From assembly GCA_949361645.1 (NCBI GenBank), contig OX442423.1, forward strand, positions 3,654,023 to 3,718,022: 64,000 nucleotides of DNA, in the 5' to 3' direction. Under the pieces are notes generated by a model. That model saw only the letters and a program-made list of their open reading frames with translations, did not search any database and was not told the origin of the DNA. This document shows, piece after piece, positions 1 through 11,742 of this stretch; position 1 is the first letter of the stretch; every line of letters starts with the position of its first letter. This DNA comes from Spongilla lacustris. Taxonomy: Eukaryota; Porifera; Demospongiae; Spongillida; Spongillidae. The position numbers and the translations under genes were made by a program.

Positions 1-218
1 GAACTTAGACTGCAATATCTGCGGCCCTCCACGTTCAATTTAGTGTGACATCAAAAAGATGTTAATTTTTTATATGCTGCTAAAATGACTGTAGCCAATA
101 AAATTCAATCTTTACATGTGCCCCAAACCTGATATTACAAAGGGCTGCCAAGGCCAAAGCCCTATGGCCATTCATGGGTCCACCTTATTAATGAAATTTC
201 AACAAACACAATCAATAC

Positions 219-3200
219 CTTCTGGAGTGAATGTAGGTGTGACCCACTGAAAGTCCGCAGTGTTTTGAGGAAAAGGAGGGTAGGTGGAGCATCGTGTTGG
301 GTGGGGCACAAGATTAAGTAATTGTGGTGGTAAACTTGCCGGTAAATCACACATGTTGCACATGTTGGAGGTGCAGCACAACAGATACACATCTGCCTGT
401 TCCTGTTAAGCCATACATGTTAGGTAGTTAAGCATTGGAACATACGCAAGTAATTATTGACACTCACACCCCCAATCCATGCCTTCCATAAAACAATCTC
501 CTCCCCAGTCCCTTCCTATTTTCCACCATCCTCCAATAACCAAACCTAGCCTGTAAAAGAATTCCTCCCACTTGCTCCACGTCAGGACCCACCACCACTA
601 ACACCCCACATCAGAACAGCTCCTCCCACCACCCCACATCGGAACAGCTCCTCCCACCACTCGACATCACAACAGCTCCTCCCACCATCCTACATCGGAA
701 CAGCTCCTCCCACCACCCCACATCAGAACAGCTCCTCCCACCACCCCACATCACAACAGCTCCTCCCACCACCCCACATCACAACAGCTCCTCCCACCAC
801 CCCACATCACAACAGCTCCTCCCACCACCCCACATCAGAACAGCTCCTCCCACCACCCCACATCACAACAGCTCCTCCCACCACCCCACATCAGAACAGC
901 TCCTCCCACCACCCCACATCAGAACAGCTCCTCCCACCATCCCACATCACAACAGCTCCTCCCACCATTACCATCACCCACATCAGGACAGCTGTTCTCA
1001 CCACCACAACAGCTTCTTCCACCCCACCCCCACCCCCACCACCAACAAATACATAAGGACAGCTCCTCCCAACACTACCACCCCCCCCCCCCCCACACAC
1101 ACACAAAACACATCAGGGTAGCTCTTCCAATCTCTCCTGATGAGCTGTGGACACATAATAATGATGCTACATGTAGGTGTGATTAATTACAGTTTAGAGT
1201 GTAACACTTGACAAGGTGGCTACTTATCAATTACAGCTACAGGTTTTTCCTTTCCCCATGCCACATCCCAGACCTCACCCCCATTACCTCATGGCTGTGC
1301 TGCTCACATGGCACCAATATGGTATCATTCACACATCGATAGATGGAGCGTATAAAGGCATTGTTGGAGATGTGCACCTCAACATCACAACGTTCCACAA
1401 GTGTTCGTGGGGAGCTGGTGATGTTGCAGACTCCATCTGATGTACACCCCACCCCTTCAGTGCAATAGCAAGTCAAGTGGCCACTTGCTGTACAAAACAA
1501 GGTGTTTGATAACAGTTACAAATAATTAATTATTAATTAGTTATGTAATAGATGCATTTGAAAATGAAGCATTCAATGCCCCCCCCCCCCCCCACCCCAC
1601 TCCACCCACCCTCAATGCATAAGCCCCCAATTAAACCCATGCGTCATGTTACCCATGAAAAAGTTCTATTTGGTAGTGTGTGTTTTATATTTATTAACCC
1701 AGCTCGGGATGATCCACTTTAAATTAGCTTGTTCTTTTTAGTCCATGACTGCGTTGATCCATTATACATGTAAAAAAAGCATTTATAAGAACAAAGTATA
1801 AATTTCTGTTTTTCAAGGAAAACATGGTATCTTATCCACTTGAGATTTATGAAGTAGTCCACAATTTGATTTCAGTGAGGTGTCTGATGAAGCTAATAGG
1901 AAAGTTTGGGGTACCAGTTATCATCATTTCAGACCATGCAAGAACAAGAGTTTTGTGATCTGCTGAATGATAATTTTAATTTCTATATCATCCCCAAAAG
2001 CAATGGCCTCACAGCTGTGAGATAGCCGTGGTCACATTGGATCCGATGTAATTCAAATCGTACACTGGTCACCTTGGAAACATGCACATTTGTGTAATTC
2101 TTGATTCACACCGGCACTTTGCACTTTGAAATGTCCATGCAGCGTAACTACCATGGCCTTCACTTCTGTGTAGTTTATATCAGCTAGTATCACCTATAGT
2201 GTGATGTATACTGTCCATACATTCCTCTAGTGTATTAACATGTGACCAATCAACACCTGAACATGCACCCCAAGAGGTCACCCCACATCCCTGCATGAAA
2301 TTGTATACCATAATTAAGGAAAACCATATGCCCCTCCTCTTATTTTACTCAATACAGTACATCATATGTAGCATATTGCATTCACTTAGTACTGAAATTA
2401 TCATGTATTTTTATTGAGGTAGTGTTAAAACAAAAGAAAAGGATGATGGTAAAGCTATGAAAGGCATGACTGGGGTAAGGGGAGGGGGAGGCCAGATTGG
2501 TATAGTTGACAACCCCAGGTGAGAGTTATCCTTTTGTATCATCCTTTAATAAATGTGTACATGTAGCCCAGAGAAAATATTATAAGGTACAATCGAATAC
2601 ACGGAGTTGCACACTCCGTGTACAGGCACATATGGTCCATTTCCATAGCACATTCGTTTTGCACTTCACAGAAGTGCTACATAAGGGTGAAATAGCCTAA
2701 ACTGATGCTTGGCCCGGCAGTTGACTTCCATGTTTCTATCTTTCCATCTATACCACGACTTCATTTTAATGAAGTAAGTGTACATATACAAGTTTAGCTA
2801 TACTATAATAAGTGCTACTGAATATAGATATGTGATGGATACACAAAAACACACATACACATACGTATACACCATGCGTGCATGCATTAACACATGACAC
2901 ACCTGCATAAATATGTACATACTACTATTACAGTTCTATGGAATCACGACAGAATACTCCCTCCTCCCTACCCCTTTTATTGCACGTGCATATTCCTTTA
3001 ATCAGTAGCTCATGGTCATCTATACATAGTTTACTCTAGAGGGATGTTGTCCCCAGGGCCTATCTATCAATAGACGCCCGGATGCCTGCACATGAACATG
3101 TAACATGTAACATCAATCAGCTAATCGGACATGATCTACATATTCTTGTACATGATGAAGAAGCCTCGAGTTATGCGTCTAGTCTGTGATTTAATTTATA

Positions 3201-3688
3201 ATTAGAAACGCAAATAAGTGGTACGGAATGAAACTTCCTGCTTCTTATACGCTTGCATGCACGCGCACAGAGGCATGCACGCACACAGAGGCATGCACGC
3301 GCACAGAGCCAGAGGCATGCACGCGCACAGAGGCATGCACGCGCACAGAGGCATGCACGCGCACAGAGGCATGCACGCGCACAGAGGCATGCACGCGCAG
3401 AGGCATGCACGCGCACAGAGGCATGCACGCACACAGAGGCATGCACGCGCACAGAGCCAGAGGCATGCACGCGCACAGAGCCAGAGGCATGCACGCGCAC
3501 GGAGCTGCAATAATTTTAGCCGCAAGGAGATTGATTGCGCACCAGATCCCACATACATCTAATACCGAACAGTTAGCTGGGCTTATTGAGGCCTGATTAT
3601 GCAACATCCTGCTATACTGCGTACCTGTTGCGATAGCGACAGTCCAGAGGGCTGTTAGAAAAGCGACCAGCATGTTTTCTGATCCCAT
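219..3688 (-). CDS. TGF-beta superfamily receptor-like, N-terminal exons (partial)
   Basis: Three exons on the minus strand join in phase: 3688-3625 (signal peptide, 21 codons plus one base), 1487-1288 (two bases plus 66 codons) and 396-219 (59 codons plus one base). All boundaries are GT-AG. The first exon starts MGSENMLVAF and is hydrophobic, as a secretion signal. The second contains the Cys-rich pattern LTCYCTEGVGCTSDGVC and further cysteines. The third opens with LLCCTSNMCN, which matches the CC-x4-CN signature that closes the three-finger ectodomain of activin/BMP/TGF-beta receptors. The gene continues past the left edge, so the transmembrane segment and kinase domain are not seen. Known role of the family: single-pass serine/threonine kinase receptors for TGF-beta ligands at the plasma membrane. 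Type I versus type II cannot be decided. The alternative is another three-finger (Ly6-like) surface protein. Introns 1 and 2 both contain minisatellites. Confidence 0.65.
600..1000. repeat. 28-bp minisatellite (about 14 copies)
   Basis: Tandem array of a 28-base unit reading roughly CAGCTCCTCCCACCACCCCA plus CATCAGAA, with scattered substitutions such as CATCACAA. It lies in intron 2 of the receptor-like gene. One strand is strongly C-rich. A poly-C/CA stretch follows at 1081-1105. Confidence 0.9.
1488..3250. other. Intron 1 of the receptor-like gene, no further gene seen
   Basis: AT-rich sequence with a C/A-rich run at 1580-1610 and no ORF above about 65 codons that looks coding. No transposon ends were recognised. 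Confidence 0.5.
3253..3504. repeat. 18-bp minisatellite, alternating purine/pyrimidine
   Basis: About 13 copies of GCATGCACGCGCACAGAG, some with an extra CCAGAG step. The GCATGCACGCGCACA core alternates purine and pyrimidine. Long ORFs across it in several frames are products of the 18-base period. It lies in intron 1 of the receptor-like gene. Confidence 0.92.
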
Positions 3689-4474
3689 ACTGCTTCACCT
3701 AGCATGTGATTGTATGCACGCACGCACGTACGTACGTATATATATATATATACAAGAGTAGATGCTAATTAAAGCTAAGTACAAAATTATACATGTGTAA
3801 TTGATGTTAATTAATGCATTATGCAACGTTATATACTAAATTTGATGACCAGATCCAGGATTTTTAGCGAAAACAAATTGTGCATTGCATATATTATAAA
3901 AAAACAAATGGAGTAAGCCGGTGTTCTAGCTAGTTTCGTACACAGACCCAAATATATGTAAGCTTATACAATATAATCATATTGTATACTGTATAGTATT
4001 ATATATATATAAATTGGCCGCATTCCCGCGCCTTGGACTTGTTACCACTCACAGAAAATAAGTCTGCTAACAAAAACAACTAATTCAAATACAACCAGCA
4101 CTCTACTGCTGTATAGGTTTATACAAGTTTTTGTAACTCATGTCACCGATGTCAGGGCAAGGCAAATTAACGAACAAAAGCTTTTTGAAAGCAACCACTC
4201 TAAATAAATAGAGTGCTATATATTAGCATTTAAAAAGGTTATACATCGGTGTAGTCCTCGAAGGGTGCGTAACACAGATATTCACCTGTACTGCGCTTAT
4301 ACAATTCCAATGCCATGGTCCAGTTACTTGTTACGTAGTAAAAGTGGGGACGAGAGTCACGAGACCTAATGTTCATTTTTTCAATGCAATGAAACATCCA
4401 TTGACGCCCCTGAAAATTCTACGGGGGTAAACTGTCCCCACTCAGGGAAAAATAAAATATATATCTCTCTCCCT
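3689..4474. promoter_or_regulatory. Upstream region of the receptor-like gene
   Basis: AT-rich intergenic DNA between the signal-peptide exon and the next minus-strand gene. It holds a CG/TA microsatellite at 3717-3752 (repeated ACGT, then TA steps). It should contain the receptor promoter, but I see no distinct element such as a CpG-rich core or TATA box that I would stand behind. Confidence 0.3.
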
Positions 4475-4498
4475 CCCCCCCCCCCCCCCCCCCCCCCC
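4475..4498. repeat. dC tract of 24 bases
   Basis: Uninterrupted run of 24 C, preceded by a CT-rich stretch. One of several such runs in the window. Confidence 0.95.
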
Positions 4499-4525
4499 AA
4501 ACACTCTACACACTAGGGTACCAGA

Positions 4526-4696
4526 TCACAATGCTAATCCTTCAAATTCTTCTACACTTACACATTTACCATCCCTTCCATTGATTGTGTTGTACACAAT
4601 CAGCCTTTTCATGTTGTATTTGGATGGCCGGTTGGAAATACAAATGTAGGTCTGCTTGGCATCGATCATCATTCTGACACCTTTTTTGAAGCACAC
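4526..4696 (-). CDS. Possible terminal exon, unknown protein
   Basis: Minus-strand open frame of about 55 codons ending in VEEFEGLAL and a stop. A TAG acceptor (CTTGGTAG) lies just upstream of the frame at about 4697. The residue composition (KGVRMMIDAKQTYICISNRP) looks protein-like rather than random, but I recognise no family. It might be the last exon of the gene at 5.6-7.3 kb, or unrelated. Low confidence. Confidence 0.25.
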   Translation of the reverse strand: MCFKKGVRMMIDAKQTYICISNRPSKYNMKRLIVYNTINGRDGKCVSVEEFEGLAL

Positions 4697-4719
4697 TACC
4701 AAGGAGAAGCACAAGCGTT

Positions 4720-5570
4720 GTGTAATAAGAGTGTTATGTTGTCAGCCCACACAGTACTATGTATTCATGGAGTAAATTACTTTTGTTTATTTTTTTTCTA
4801 TGGTAGCAGGCCAAGGGTTTGAGGCCAGGTAGCTGGACAGTGAACTGGTGTGAAGGTGTGAGTTAGTTGGAGAGGAGGACAGTGAACTAACCTCAATAAC
4901 AAATAACCTTTGCATCAAGTGCACAACCATTTAAAATTACATGTTTAAGTGACATCCGACTATGAAAATGACAACCATTCTAACAGCTATAAAATTTGGA
5001 ATATGTCTTTTATTTGTTATCCACAAAGTCCATCCTGCACTATCAAAAGGGAAACACCCATGCATGGATACCCCACCAGTAGTGACCACACCCACATGCC
5101 TGTTGCAATCATGAAACTGAGTACAGAAAACACCCCAGTTGCTTCTCATCACTGGGAGATAGCAATGATTGGACCATATAGCCATGCAAGGTGGTAAAGT
5201 ACAAAGCTTGTGATAGGCCGGATAAATATGGCATGACCTTAATGCTATGTTCAGATGTTCTCACAAAGGTATGTGTTGATGTGTATTGCACATTCAAATA
5301 CCTTCGTCAACAGTCAGCTAGCACACACATGCACACAAACACAAACACACACCACACATACAAATACCTTCAACCTATACATTGTGGCATGATGTGTTCG
5401 AAATATGAACATTAAACATTTGATAACATTGAATGATGTTTCCACATGAAGCATCACTTAAAAACTTCACCAGTCATTTGATTGTATATGCATTGAGCTT
5501 TTTAAAATGAGCCAAATATAATAAGTTCATTACCAATTACAAAATGCATGATCCTAAATTGTAAAGTCCT
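4720..5570. other. Unassigned stretch
   Basis: Both strands show open frames of about 80 codons at 4937-5197 that overlap each other, and neither has clear family features. A CA-rich run lies at 5320-5365. Nothing firmly supported. Confidence 0.3.
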
Positions 5571-5578
5571 GATAGCCA

Positions 5579-5782
5579 TTATTGTCCCAGTATTCCATGG
5601 ATCTTACTGTGTACTAAATTGCCAGTTTCACACAGCTCTTGTCCATCTTCTGTATGCAATTTGTTATCTTGCATATTCTGGGCTGCTGTGCTTGTAAGTG
5701 TTGACCAATTGTCATCTGTCCAACGGATGATGACAGATTTGTCACCGGGTATGTCTACAATGTGATGTTTGATGTTTGTAAT
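5579..5782 (-). CDS. Candidate terminal exon, unknown
   Basis: Open frame of 67 codons plus a TAA stop, bounded upstream by a good acceptor (TTTTATACACAG). The peptide (IVDIPGDKSVIIRWTDDNWS and following residues) looks genuine in composition. The reading phase does not match the end of the exon at 5947-6038, so membership in the same transcript is unproven. No family recognised. Confidence 0.3.
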   Translation of the reverse strand: MTNIKHHIVDIPGDKSVIIRWTDDNWSTLTSTAAQNMQDNKLHTEDGQELCETGNLVHSKIHGILGQ

Positions 5783-5946
5783 CTGTGTATAAAATTTGGG
5801 GGTTCCACGATATTTGTATCCAGACAGCCAAAGGCGTCATCACAACTTGATGACTTTGTTGTTACGTTTTTCCTACATAGAATGAAAAATTCTTTTTCAT
5901 GATTGGATTTAGTGAACTAGGTATCAGAAGGGGACCATGCCCTCAC

Positions 5947-7271
5947 CTGCTGCTCCAGATATCACGTGAAAAAATAGCAGATCCATTATCTATAGAATTA
6001 GATCCTTTTGCTTCTTGCATTTCCGATATTTGGTTATACTATATATGGATTTGTCATCAAGTGATATTGTTCTTGTGAGTATATCGGCTCTCACCTCTTG
6101 ACCAAGTGGAGGGTCTTCTTGTGGGCTGAAACACATCTGCACGTAATCTTCTACTACAGTGGCCATATCATTCTCTTCATTTGTCACATAAACAGGTCCA
6201 ACATTCATGGTGGGTCCATGTGTAACAAAGCCAAGAGACATTGGGCTGAATGATCCTATGTAAAATATCCCATTTACAGTATAATTTTAAGTACAGATAC
6301 ACACAGTATACCTTAGCTAGACATGCAGAAGGGAACTATGCATGCAGTTTCATCATGCCAAGCTATGGCTTCACCTGCTGCTCCAGATGTCTGTGTATCA
6401 CATGATGAAAATGCAGATTCATCATCAGACCCATTCGCTTGTTGCATTTTTGATATTTGGTTGGGCAAGATAATATTGTTTTTGTGAGTGTATCAGTTCT
6501 CACCTCTGGGCTGAAACACATCTGCACATAATGTTCAATTACAGCGGTCACATCTTTCCCTTCACCTGTTACGTGAGACATAGAACTACTTGATCCTATA
6601 TAAAAATTGATATCACAGCCATGTAGTAAAGGGAAAATTATTTGTTATAGACCTTTGGAATCAATACTTGAACTTCATGGAGCTTTCATTGTCATTAGAT
6701 ATCTGTAGACGGTTTGCTGGGTGACTTGTCCCTGCGAAATGGACAAAAATATTCATGCTATGATGTTAACAATTTAGTTGCATGGAACCTCAATTGCACC
6801 TGTTATTCACGAAGGTTGATGAACTTGTAATTTTGCCCTGCAGACCTTGAAAGTGGTACATAGAGTTGTTCCGCTATCACAGGAAAAAGTTACAAACGTC
6901 CAGCCTGGATTTTTTAGGCTGGTTACCAGCATAAAAACCATCCTGGGATTGAACGTCCAGGGTGGGAATAGTGTAAAATCCATGTTGTTCTAACCCTGGT
7001 TTTGTCGAACAAAACCCATGTTGAAGTATGAATATAATTATTACCTCAACATGGTTTTCGATCAACAGAACCATCAGATGAGGTTACTATGCAAAATCCA
7101 TAATTATGAGATTGTGAGGTTTCACATACATGTAAGTACATGTACATGCAGTGTAGTAGCATATCTTATTAGTTCATACTTAGGCCAAACTCTAATTCAC
7201 TACAACGCAAACAGTGGGTCGAGCTAACCTTGTCCATCGTTATGCTCCAAAAGAGGAAATGCAGCCTTGAT
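5947..7271 (-). CDS. Unrecognised gene with duplicated exon modules (partial)
   Basis: Two similar exon pairs lie in tandem on the minus strand. The upstream pair is 6595-6504 and a second part ending at 6375. The downstream pair is 6255-6095 and 6038-5947. Both first exons follow TATAG or CATAG acceptors, begin in the same phase with GATCA and share the core DYVQMCFSP or HYVQMCFSP before a GTGAGA donor. Both second parts end with GGAGCAGCAG before GTGA. The upstream second part lacks an AG acceptor where the downstream copy has ATATATAG, so that module may be decaying. A further small exon at 7271-7229 (43 bases, good acceptor and donor) ends in the phase needed to join the first module. I recognise no domain. 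Confidence 0.35.
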
Positions 7272-7619
7272 CTGAAAGCAATTGACAATGTTTCCATGGG
7301 GGTGTCAGTTGCTGGTTTTGGTTTGGATTAGGGATACTAACCCAATATTCAATTTCACCATATACGGAAATTCAGTCAATAAGCAATTGTAAACGATTAA
7401 AGTGTCAATTTCTATTCTCTAAAACTGCAGTCTCAAAATAATTGTGCATAGTGCTTTTGTCAAAAAGTTTATTTCTCTAGGGAAAGCAGCTTGTTTTGTC
7501 TTTCCCACTACAAGATAAAATAATAAAATAGCGTAATACTATAACTACAAATACACAGAATGTTTTTGCAGTCAATGTTAAAGAGGTTACATGTATGTGC
7601 AAATGTGTAGACCCTGCAG

Positions 7620-8686
7620 GCCCAGATATGTCACACATTAGGCTTGTAACAATACATTTGCACTGATTCTCCATTCCACACGCACACCTGCCCAGTATTA
7701 GGCCTTTGTGCATTGTGTGAGGGGGAGCAGTCATGTTGCATGTATACAGGGTACATGTAGCAAGTCTATATATGTTGCAGTAGTATTATTGATACATTAC
7801 CATTACCAGTTGCATTGCCACAAAAGACTCTAATATTTGTATACCATCTCCCATGCACACTAGATCTAGTACAGCTGCAAACTCAGCAAATACCACACTA
7901 AGCAAATACGAACATTAAAGCTGTCCAACATAACAATAATGTCTTAGTGTTATATGTGACATGACTTAAGATGGTAGTCCAAACTCTTCTTGTACAGGTA
8001 AGATTTGGTACATCCACTGTTACTGCACCTCAACCTCTCACCAGTATGAACCCTGCCATGGGCCTTCAATGCACGTGAGGTTGTAAATGACTTTTTACAG
8101 AAACATTTGTAAATCTTCTCTCCAGAATGAGTGAACATGTGTCTTTGCAGATCTGACTGTTGTGAAAATGCGTTTCCACATTGCTGACACTGATGTGGCC
8201 TCTCTCCAGTATGAATGAGCATGTGTCTTTGCAGATTTGACTCTTGTGAAAATGCCTTTCCACATTTTTGACACTGATGTGGCCTCTCTCCAGTATGAGT
8301 GAGCATGTGTGTTTGCAGATGTGACTGTCGTGAAAATGCCTTTCCACATTGTTGACACTGATGTGGCCTCTGACCAGTATGAGTGAGCATGTGTGTTTGC
8401 AGATATGACTGTCGTGAAAATGCCTTTCCACATTGTTGACACTGATGTGGCCTCTCTCCAGTATGAGTGAGCATGTGTGTTTGCAGATGTGACTGTCGTG
8501 AAAATGCCTTTCCACATTGTTGACACTGATGTGGCCTTTCTCCAGTATGAGTGAGCATGTGTGTTTTCAGATGTGACTGTCGTGAAAATTCCTTTCCACA
8601 ATGTACACATTGATGAGGTCGTCTTCCTGAAGCCATTTTAATCTGCAGACTGAAAGACAACTGGTATAGTACTAGTAATTATGTTA
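7620..8686. repeat. Segmental duplication, copy 1 (zinc-finger locus)
   Basis: This stretch, including the zinc-finger gene and about 330 bases beyond its stop, matches 13830-14682 in the same orientation. Similarity ends abruptly near 8686 and 14682, just upstream of the ORF start. Confidence 0.85.
7950..8636 (-). CDS. C2H2 zinc-finger protein, eight fingers
   Basis: The open frame encodes six canonical C2H2 fingers of the form RPHQCQQCGKAFSRQSHLQT followed by HMLTHTGE linkers. A seventh finger has an unusual one-residue spacing between its cysteines (YKCFCKKSF). An eighth, wider finger (CSNSGC ... HLKSCH) lies at the C-terminus. I start at the Met of MASGRRPHQC, which is shared with the duplicate copy; a Met eight codons earlier is possible, but a TCTGCAG acceptor falls between the two, so an upstream exon may supply the true start. 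Family knowledge: such arrays bind DNA in the nucleus. Neighbouring fingers are so alike that recent internal tandem duplication is likely. The target is unknown. Confidence 0.85.
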   Translation of the reverse strand: MASGRRPHQCVHCGKEFSRQSHLKTHMLTHTGERPHQCQQCGKAFSRQSHLQTHMLTHTGERPHQCQQCGKAFSRQSYLQTHMLTHTGQRPHQCQQCGKAFSRQSHLQTHMLTHTGERPHQCQKCGKAFSQESNLQRHMLIHTGERPHQCQQCGNAFSQQSDLQRHMFTHSGEKIYKCFCKKSFTTSRALKAHGRVHTGERLRCSNSGCTKSYLYKKSLDYHLKSCHI

Positions 8687-8689
8687 AGG

Positions 8690-9335
8690 ACGGGGCAGTT
8701 TGACATGATAGGGGAATTGACGTTTAAACACACCTACATGCATGTATACTGTATATGTAATATCATACACTACTGTACTATCGTACATGCAACTGAATAT
8801 GGCGCAAAACAAAAGTGTTCTCAGGCTACAGTTTAAGTGCAGAGGAGGGACTGCCCATTGATATAACGTCTGCGACGTATACGTTCTCGGTGGCGAAGTT
8901 TAGAAGAACAGTGGGCTGATCACAAGGTCTTTGTTAATCTTCAGGTCAACGTTAATCCAGTTGCAAGTATGAGCGAGTTAAAAAGAAATGATAGTTCTGC
9001 ACGCAAAGTATCAACCATGATGCTGCATGGGGCCCATTCCTGATTCGACAATACCACAGCCGTGGTCAGTGAGTTCATATTATACCCCGCGCGGTATATC
9101 ATGTCATGCATGGCGTGCATTTAGCATCTAGTAGACTATACAGTACATGTAAGCTGTATTTATGGACTCTACCAGCCCTAATGATATTCATGCATCTTGT
9201 GATAGGTCTTCAATTTACCACCCATACTATAGATAATCTACGTAAACAAGTGAGATCACAATGTACATGTACCGAAAGAGATTAATAAACAACAAAATGT
9301 CTTCACAGCAAACACCTGTACAGTAGGTTGCATAG
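8690..9335. promoter_or_regulatory. Upstream region of the zinc-finger gene
   Basis: Intergenic sequence with several palindromic TACATGTA motifs. No ORF or transposon end recognised. It probably holds the promoter of the gene at 7950-8636, by position only. Confidence 0.3.
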
Positions 9336-9665
9336 ATGTACATACATGTACATGCATGCTTTTATATGATAAAAAGGTTAGATGTGTACTTTTTAAAACC
9401 TATTTGCAGATCATGTGTCTACAACCACCATATGGGTATGGGTAAAGGTCTACCTGCCTCCAAGTTCAGGGGGACCTTCACAGGTACACCTACAACAGAC
9501 CCTGAAAGACCATGGGGAAGCACTTCTTGTCCAACTTGTGAAGGGGTTTGCAGAGGGCACGGCTATACCACTCAATGTTGTTTAAGAACTATATCTTTCA
9601 GAATTGTGCAAGACAATCGCGAATACGCAGAAGATATAATAATTCAGCTGCAAAGAAAATACTAG
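9336..9665 (+). other. Unknown ORF with a Cys/His motif
   Basis: A 109-codon plus-strand frame containing CPTCEGVCRGHG and CC further on. An acceptor-like TTTGCAG lies at about 9411, so only the later part may be coding. The motif resembles small zinc-binding modules, but I cannot assign it. It lies close to the left end of a transposon insertion, so it may be cut by it. Confidence 0.2.
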
Positions 9666-10818
9666 ATATATGGCTGCAATACAGCTACCAATGACGTTTC
9701 TAAAGGTGAATTATTATTAGAGACATAAAAAATTATGGAGCAACCAAACTCAACAGAACCCATACATGCAGTGACTGTGGGGGACTTATGCATCCTTGCA
9801 ACTGAAAATTGTGGTGTGCTGAATGCAGTATGCATGATGATGACGAGACTGACTTTTGATGTGACACATGCAATATGCACCGACAGAGTCATTTCAAATC
9901 ATGTCACCAATGAGATGGACACCATGTTGTAGCTTTATGTTCAAAACTTTTATGCTAGTTTGTCTTTATATAAGTGGTGCTGGGAATAAATATTATCCTT
10001 TTACCCTTAATGGTTTACAAGATACTTGGCATTGAATAATTGATTAGTTTACTAATAATCTGTACTTTGCAGTGTTTTATCTTGGTACACACTACGAAAA
10101 CTGTTGCATGCAAGGCACCAAATCCAATCTAGTGTTTGGCAGAGTGTGGCCAATGTGCACAGCTGATCATGACGCAATCCAATTTGTTATGGAGAAATGG
10201 TATCGCATGCAAAGGGCATGATCGTGGAGTCTTTTTTGATATAGGGCTAGTAAAAAAGTTGTTGACATATGTGGCCAAAGTTTTGATAGTTGTGGTTTGG
10301 CCACTTAGCAACAGTCACCTTAAAAATGGCTGCCTTAGACTTTTTAACACCGGTTCCGTGAGAATCGAATGTTTTTTTGGGCTATTTTGTCGAACTCAAG
10401 TTTTAGAAAATTAGTCGGACGACCTTTTTTAGCCACAAAAGCATAAGAACATAGTAGTACAACTCTCTGCATGAGGGTTTGCGCTATTTCTAACCTGCAG
10501 TTGTTTTTAGTCAAACAGTTGGACGCTTCACAAATAAAAGTACACTTTTTTCTGAAGTCTTTTCTAACATCGAAAACAGTCCAAATATACTTACCTTTGT
10601 AAGATGCGTCGGTTTTGTACACATTTAGACCGTCTAACTGTATGCGAGCGTTGAAACAAGCACTTTTTGTTATGTCGATCTTTGTGGCCGCGTTCCCAGA
10701 CCGATGTATTATTCCGCGAGTGTGCTGCGTAGTGTCGAACTTTTGCTGGTATATAAGTCTACGCGTGTGCTATTTTCCATTTGCATACAGTCATATATAG
10801 TAGCGTTCATACTACACA

Positions 10819-11205
10819 TCAGAACATATATGTCATCACTGCTGCTAAACAGAAGCTGCTTGCATGTGCTCTGTCTGTTACTCGCTCTGGCTTATTTCCC
10901 GTCTTTATGACGTAGTGGTGGCTGCAGAGATGTACCTCCAGTTCCACTTGAAGATAGATATCCTTATCCATATCCAAATGCTCAAAGCTTATCTTTGCCT
11001 TCTTTTGCCTTCCAGAGCTCCCTTCATCCCTTTGATGCTTTAGCCTCATGCAGATTTCCTGCCAATGCTTTGATACACACTCCTGGCAGTGGAACTTTAA
11101 TAGCTTTCTGCAACTGCAGCTCAGCCAGGCAAACATATGGCTGGCTGTCAAATGACTCTGAATTTTACTGGCAAAACAGCAAGCCATGGCCATGTGCTTG
11201 GCCAT
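10819..11205 (-). CDS. Unknown ORF in TTAA element
   Basis: A 128-codon frame whose first part overlaps the start of the minisatellite. It has Cys and His clusters (SCSCRKLLKFHCQEC) and a Lys-rich middle. No family recognised. It may be a downstream exon of the same element gene as 11880-11743, or chance. Confidence 0.25.
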   Translation of the reverse strand: MAKHMAMACCFASKIQSHLTASHMFAWLSCSCRKLLKFHCQECVSKHWQEICMRLKHQRDEGSSGRQKKAKISFEHLDMDKDIYLQVELEVHLCSHHYVIKTGNKPERVTDRAHASSFCLAAVMTYMF

Positions 11206-11690
11206 GTGCAGTCATATGACAGCAAGCCACAGCCATGTGCAGTTATATGACAGCAAGCCACAGCCATGTGCAGTCATATATGCCGGACAGCAAGCTACAG
11301 CCATGTGCAGTCATATGACAGCAAGTGACAGCAAGCTACAGCCATGTTCAGTCATATGACAGCAAGCACAACCATGTGACAGCAAGCTACAGCCATGTGC
11401 CGGTAGTCACATGACAGCAAGCCACAGGCATGTGCAGTCATATGACAGCAAGCTACAGTCATGTGCAGTCATATGACAGCAAGCTACAGCCATGTGTAGT
11501 CACATGACAGCAAGCCACAGGCATGTGCAGTCATATGACAGCAAGCTACACTCATCTGCAGTCATATGACAGCAAGCTACATCCACGTGCAGTCATATGA
11601 TAGCAAGCCACAGCCATGTGTAGTCACATGACAGCAAGCCACAGGCATGTGCAGTCATATGAAAGCAAGCCACAGCCATGTCTGACATTC
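11195..11690. repeat. 31-bp minisatellite
   Basis: About 15 imperfect copies of a unit containing CATGTGCAGTCATATGACAG followed by CAAGCCACAGC. Unit lengths vary by a few bases. Internal to the TTAA element. Confidence 0.85.
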
Positions 11691-11742
11691 AAAATGTGTG
11701 CCTGAGTTTCCATCACTGGTGTCTATCTGGGTTATGCCTGAG

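Noticed and set aside
600..1000. CRISPR-like regular repeats
   Set aside because: The 28-bp units are contiguous, with no unique spacers, and the DNA is eukaryotic.
3171..3688. Long ORFs on both strands through the 18-bp array (up to 147 codons)
   Set aside because: They arise from a period divisible by three. Only the first 21 codons of the frame starting at 3688 are accepted, as the signal-peptide exon.
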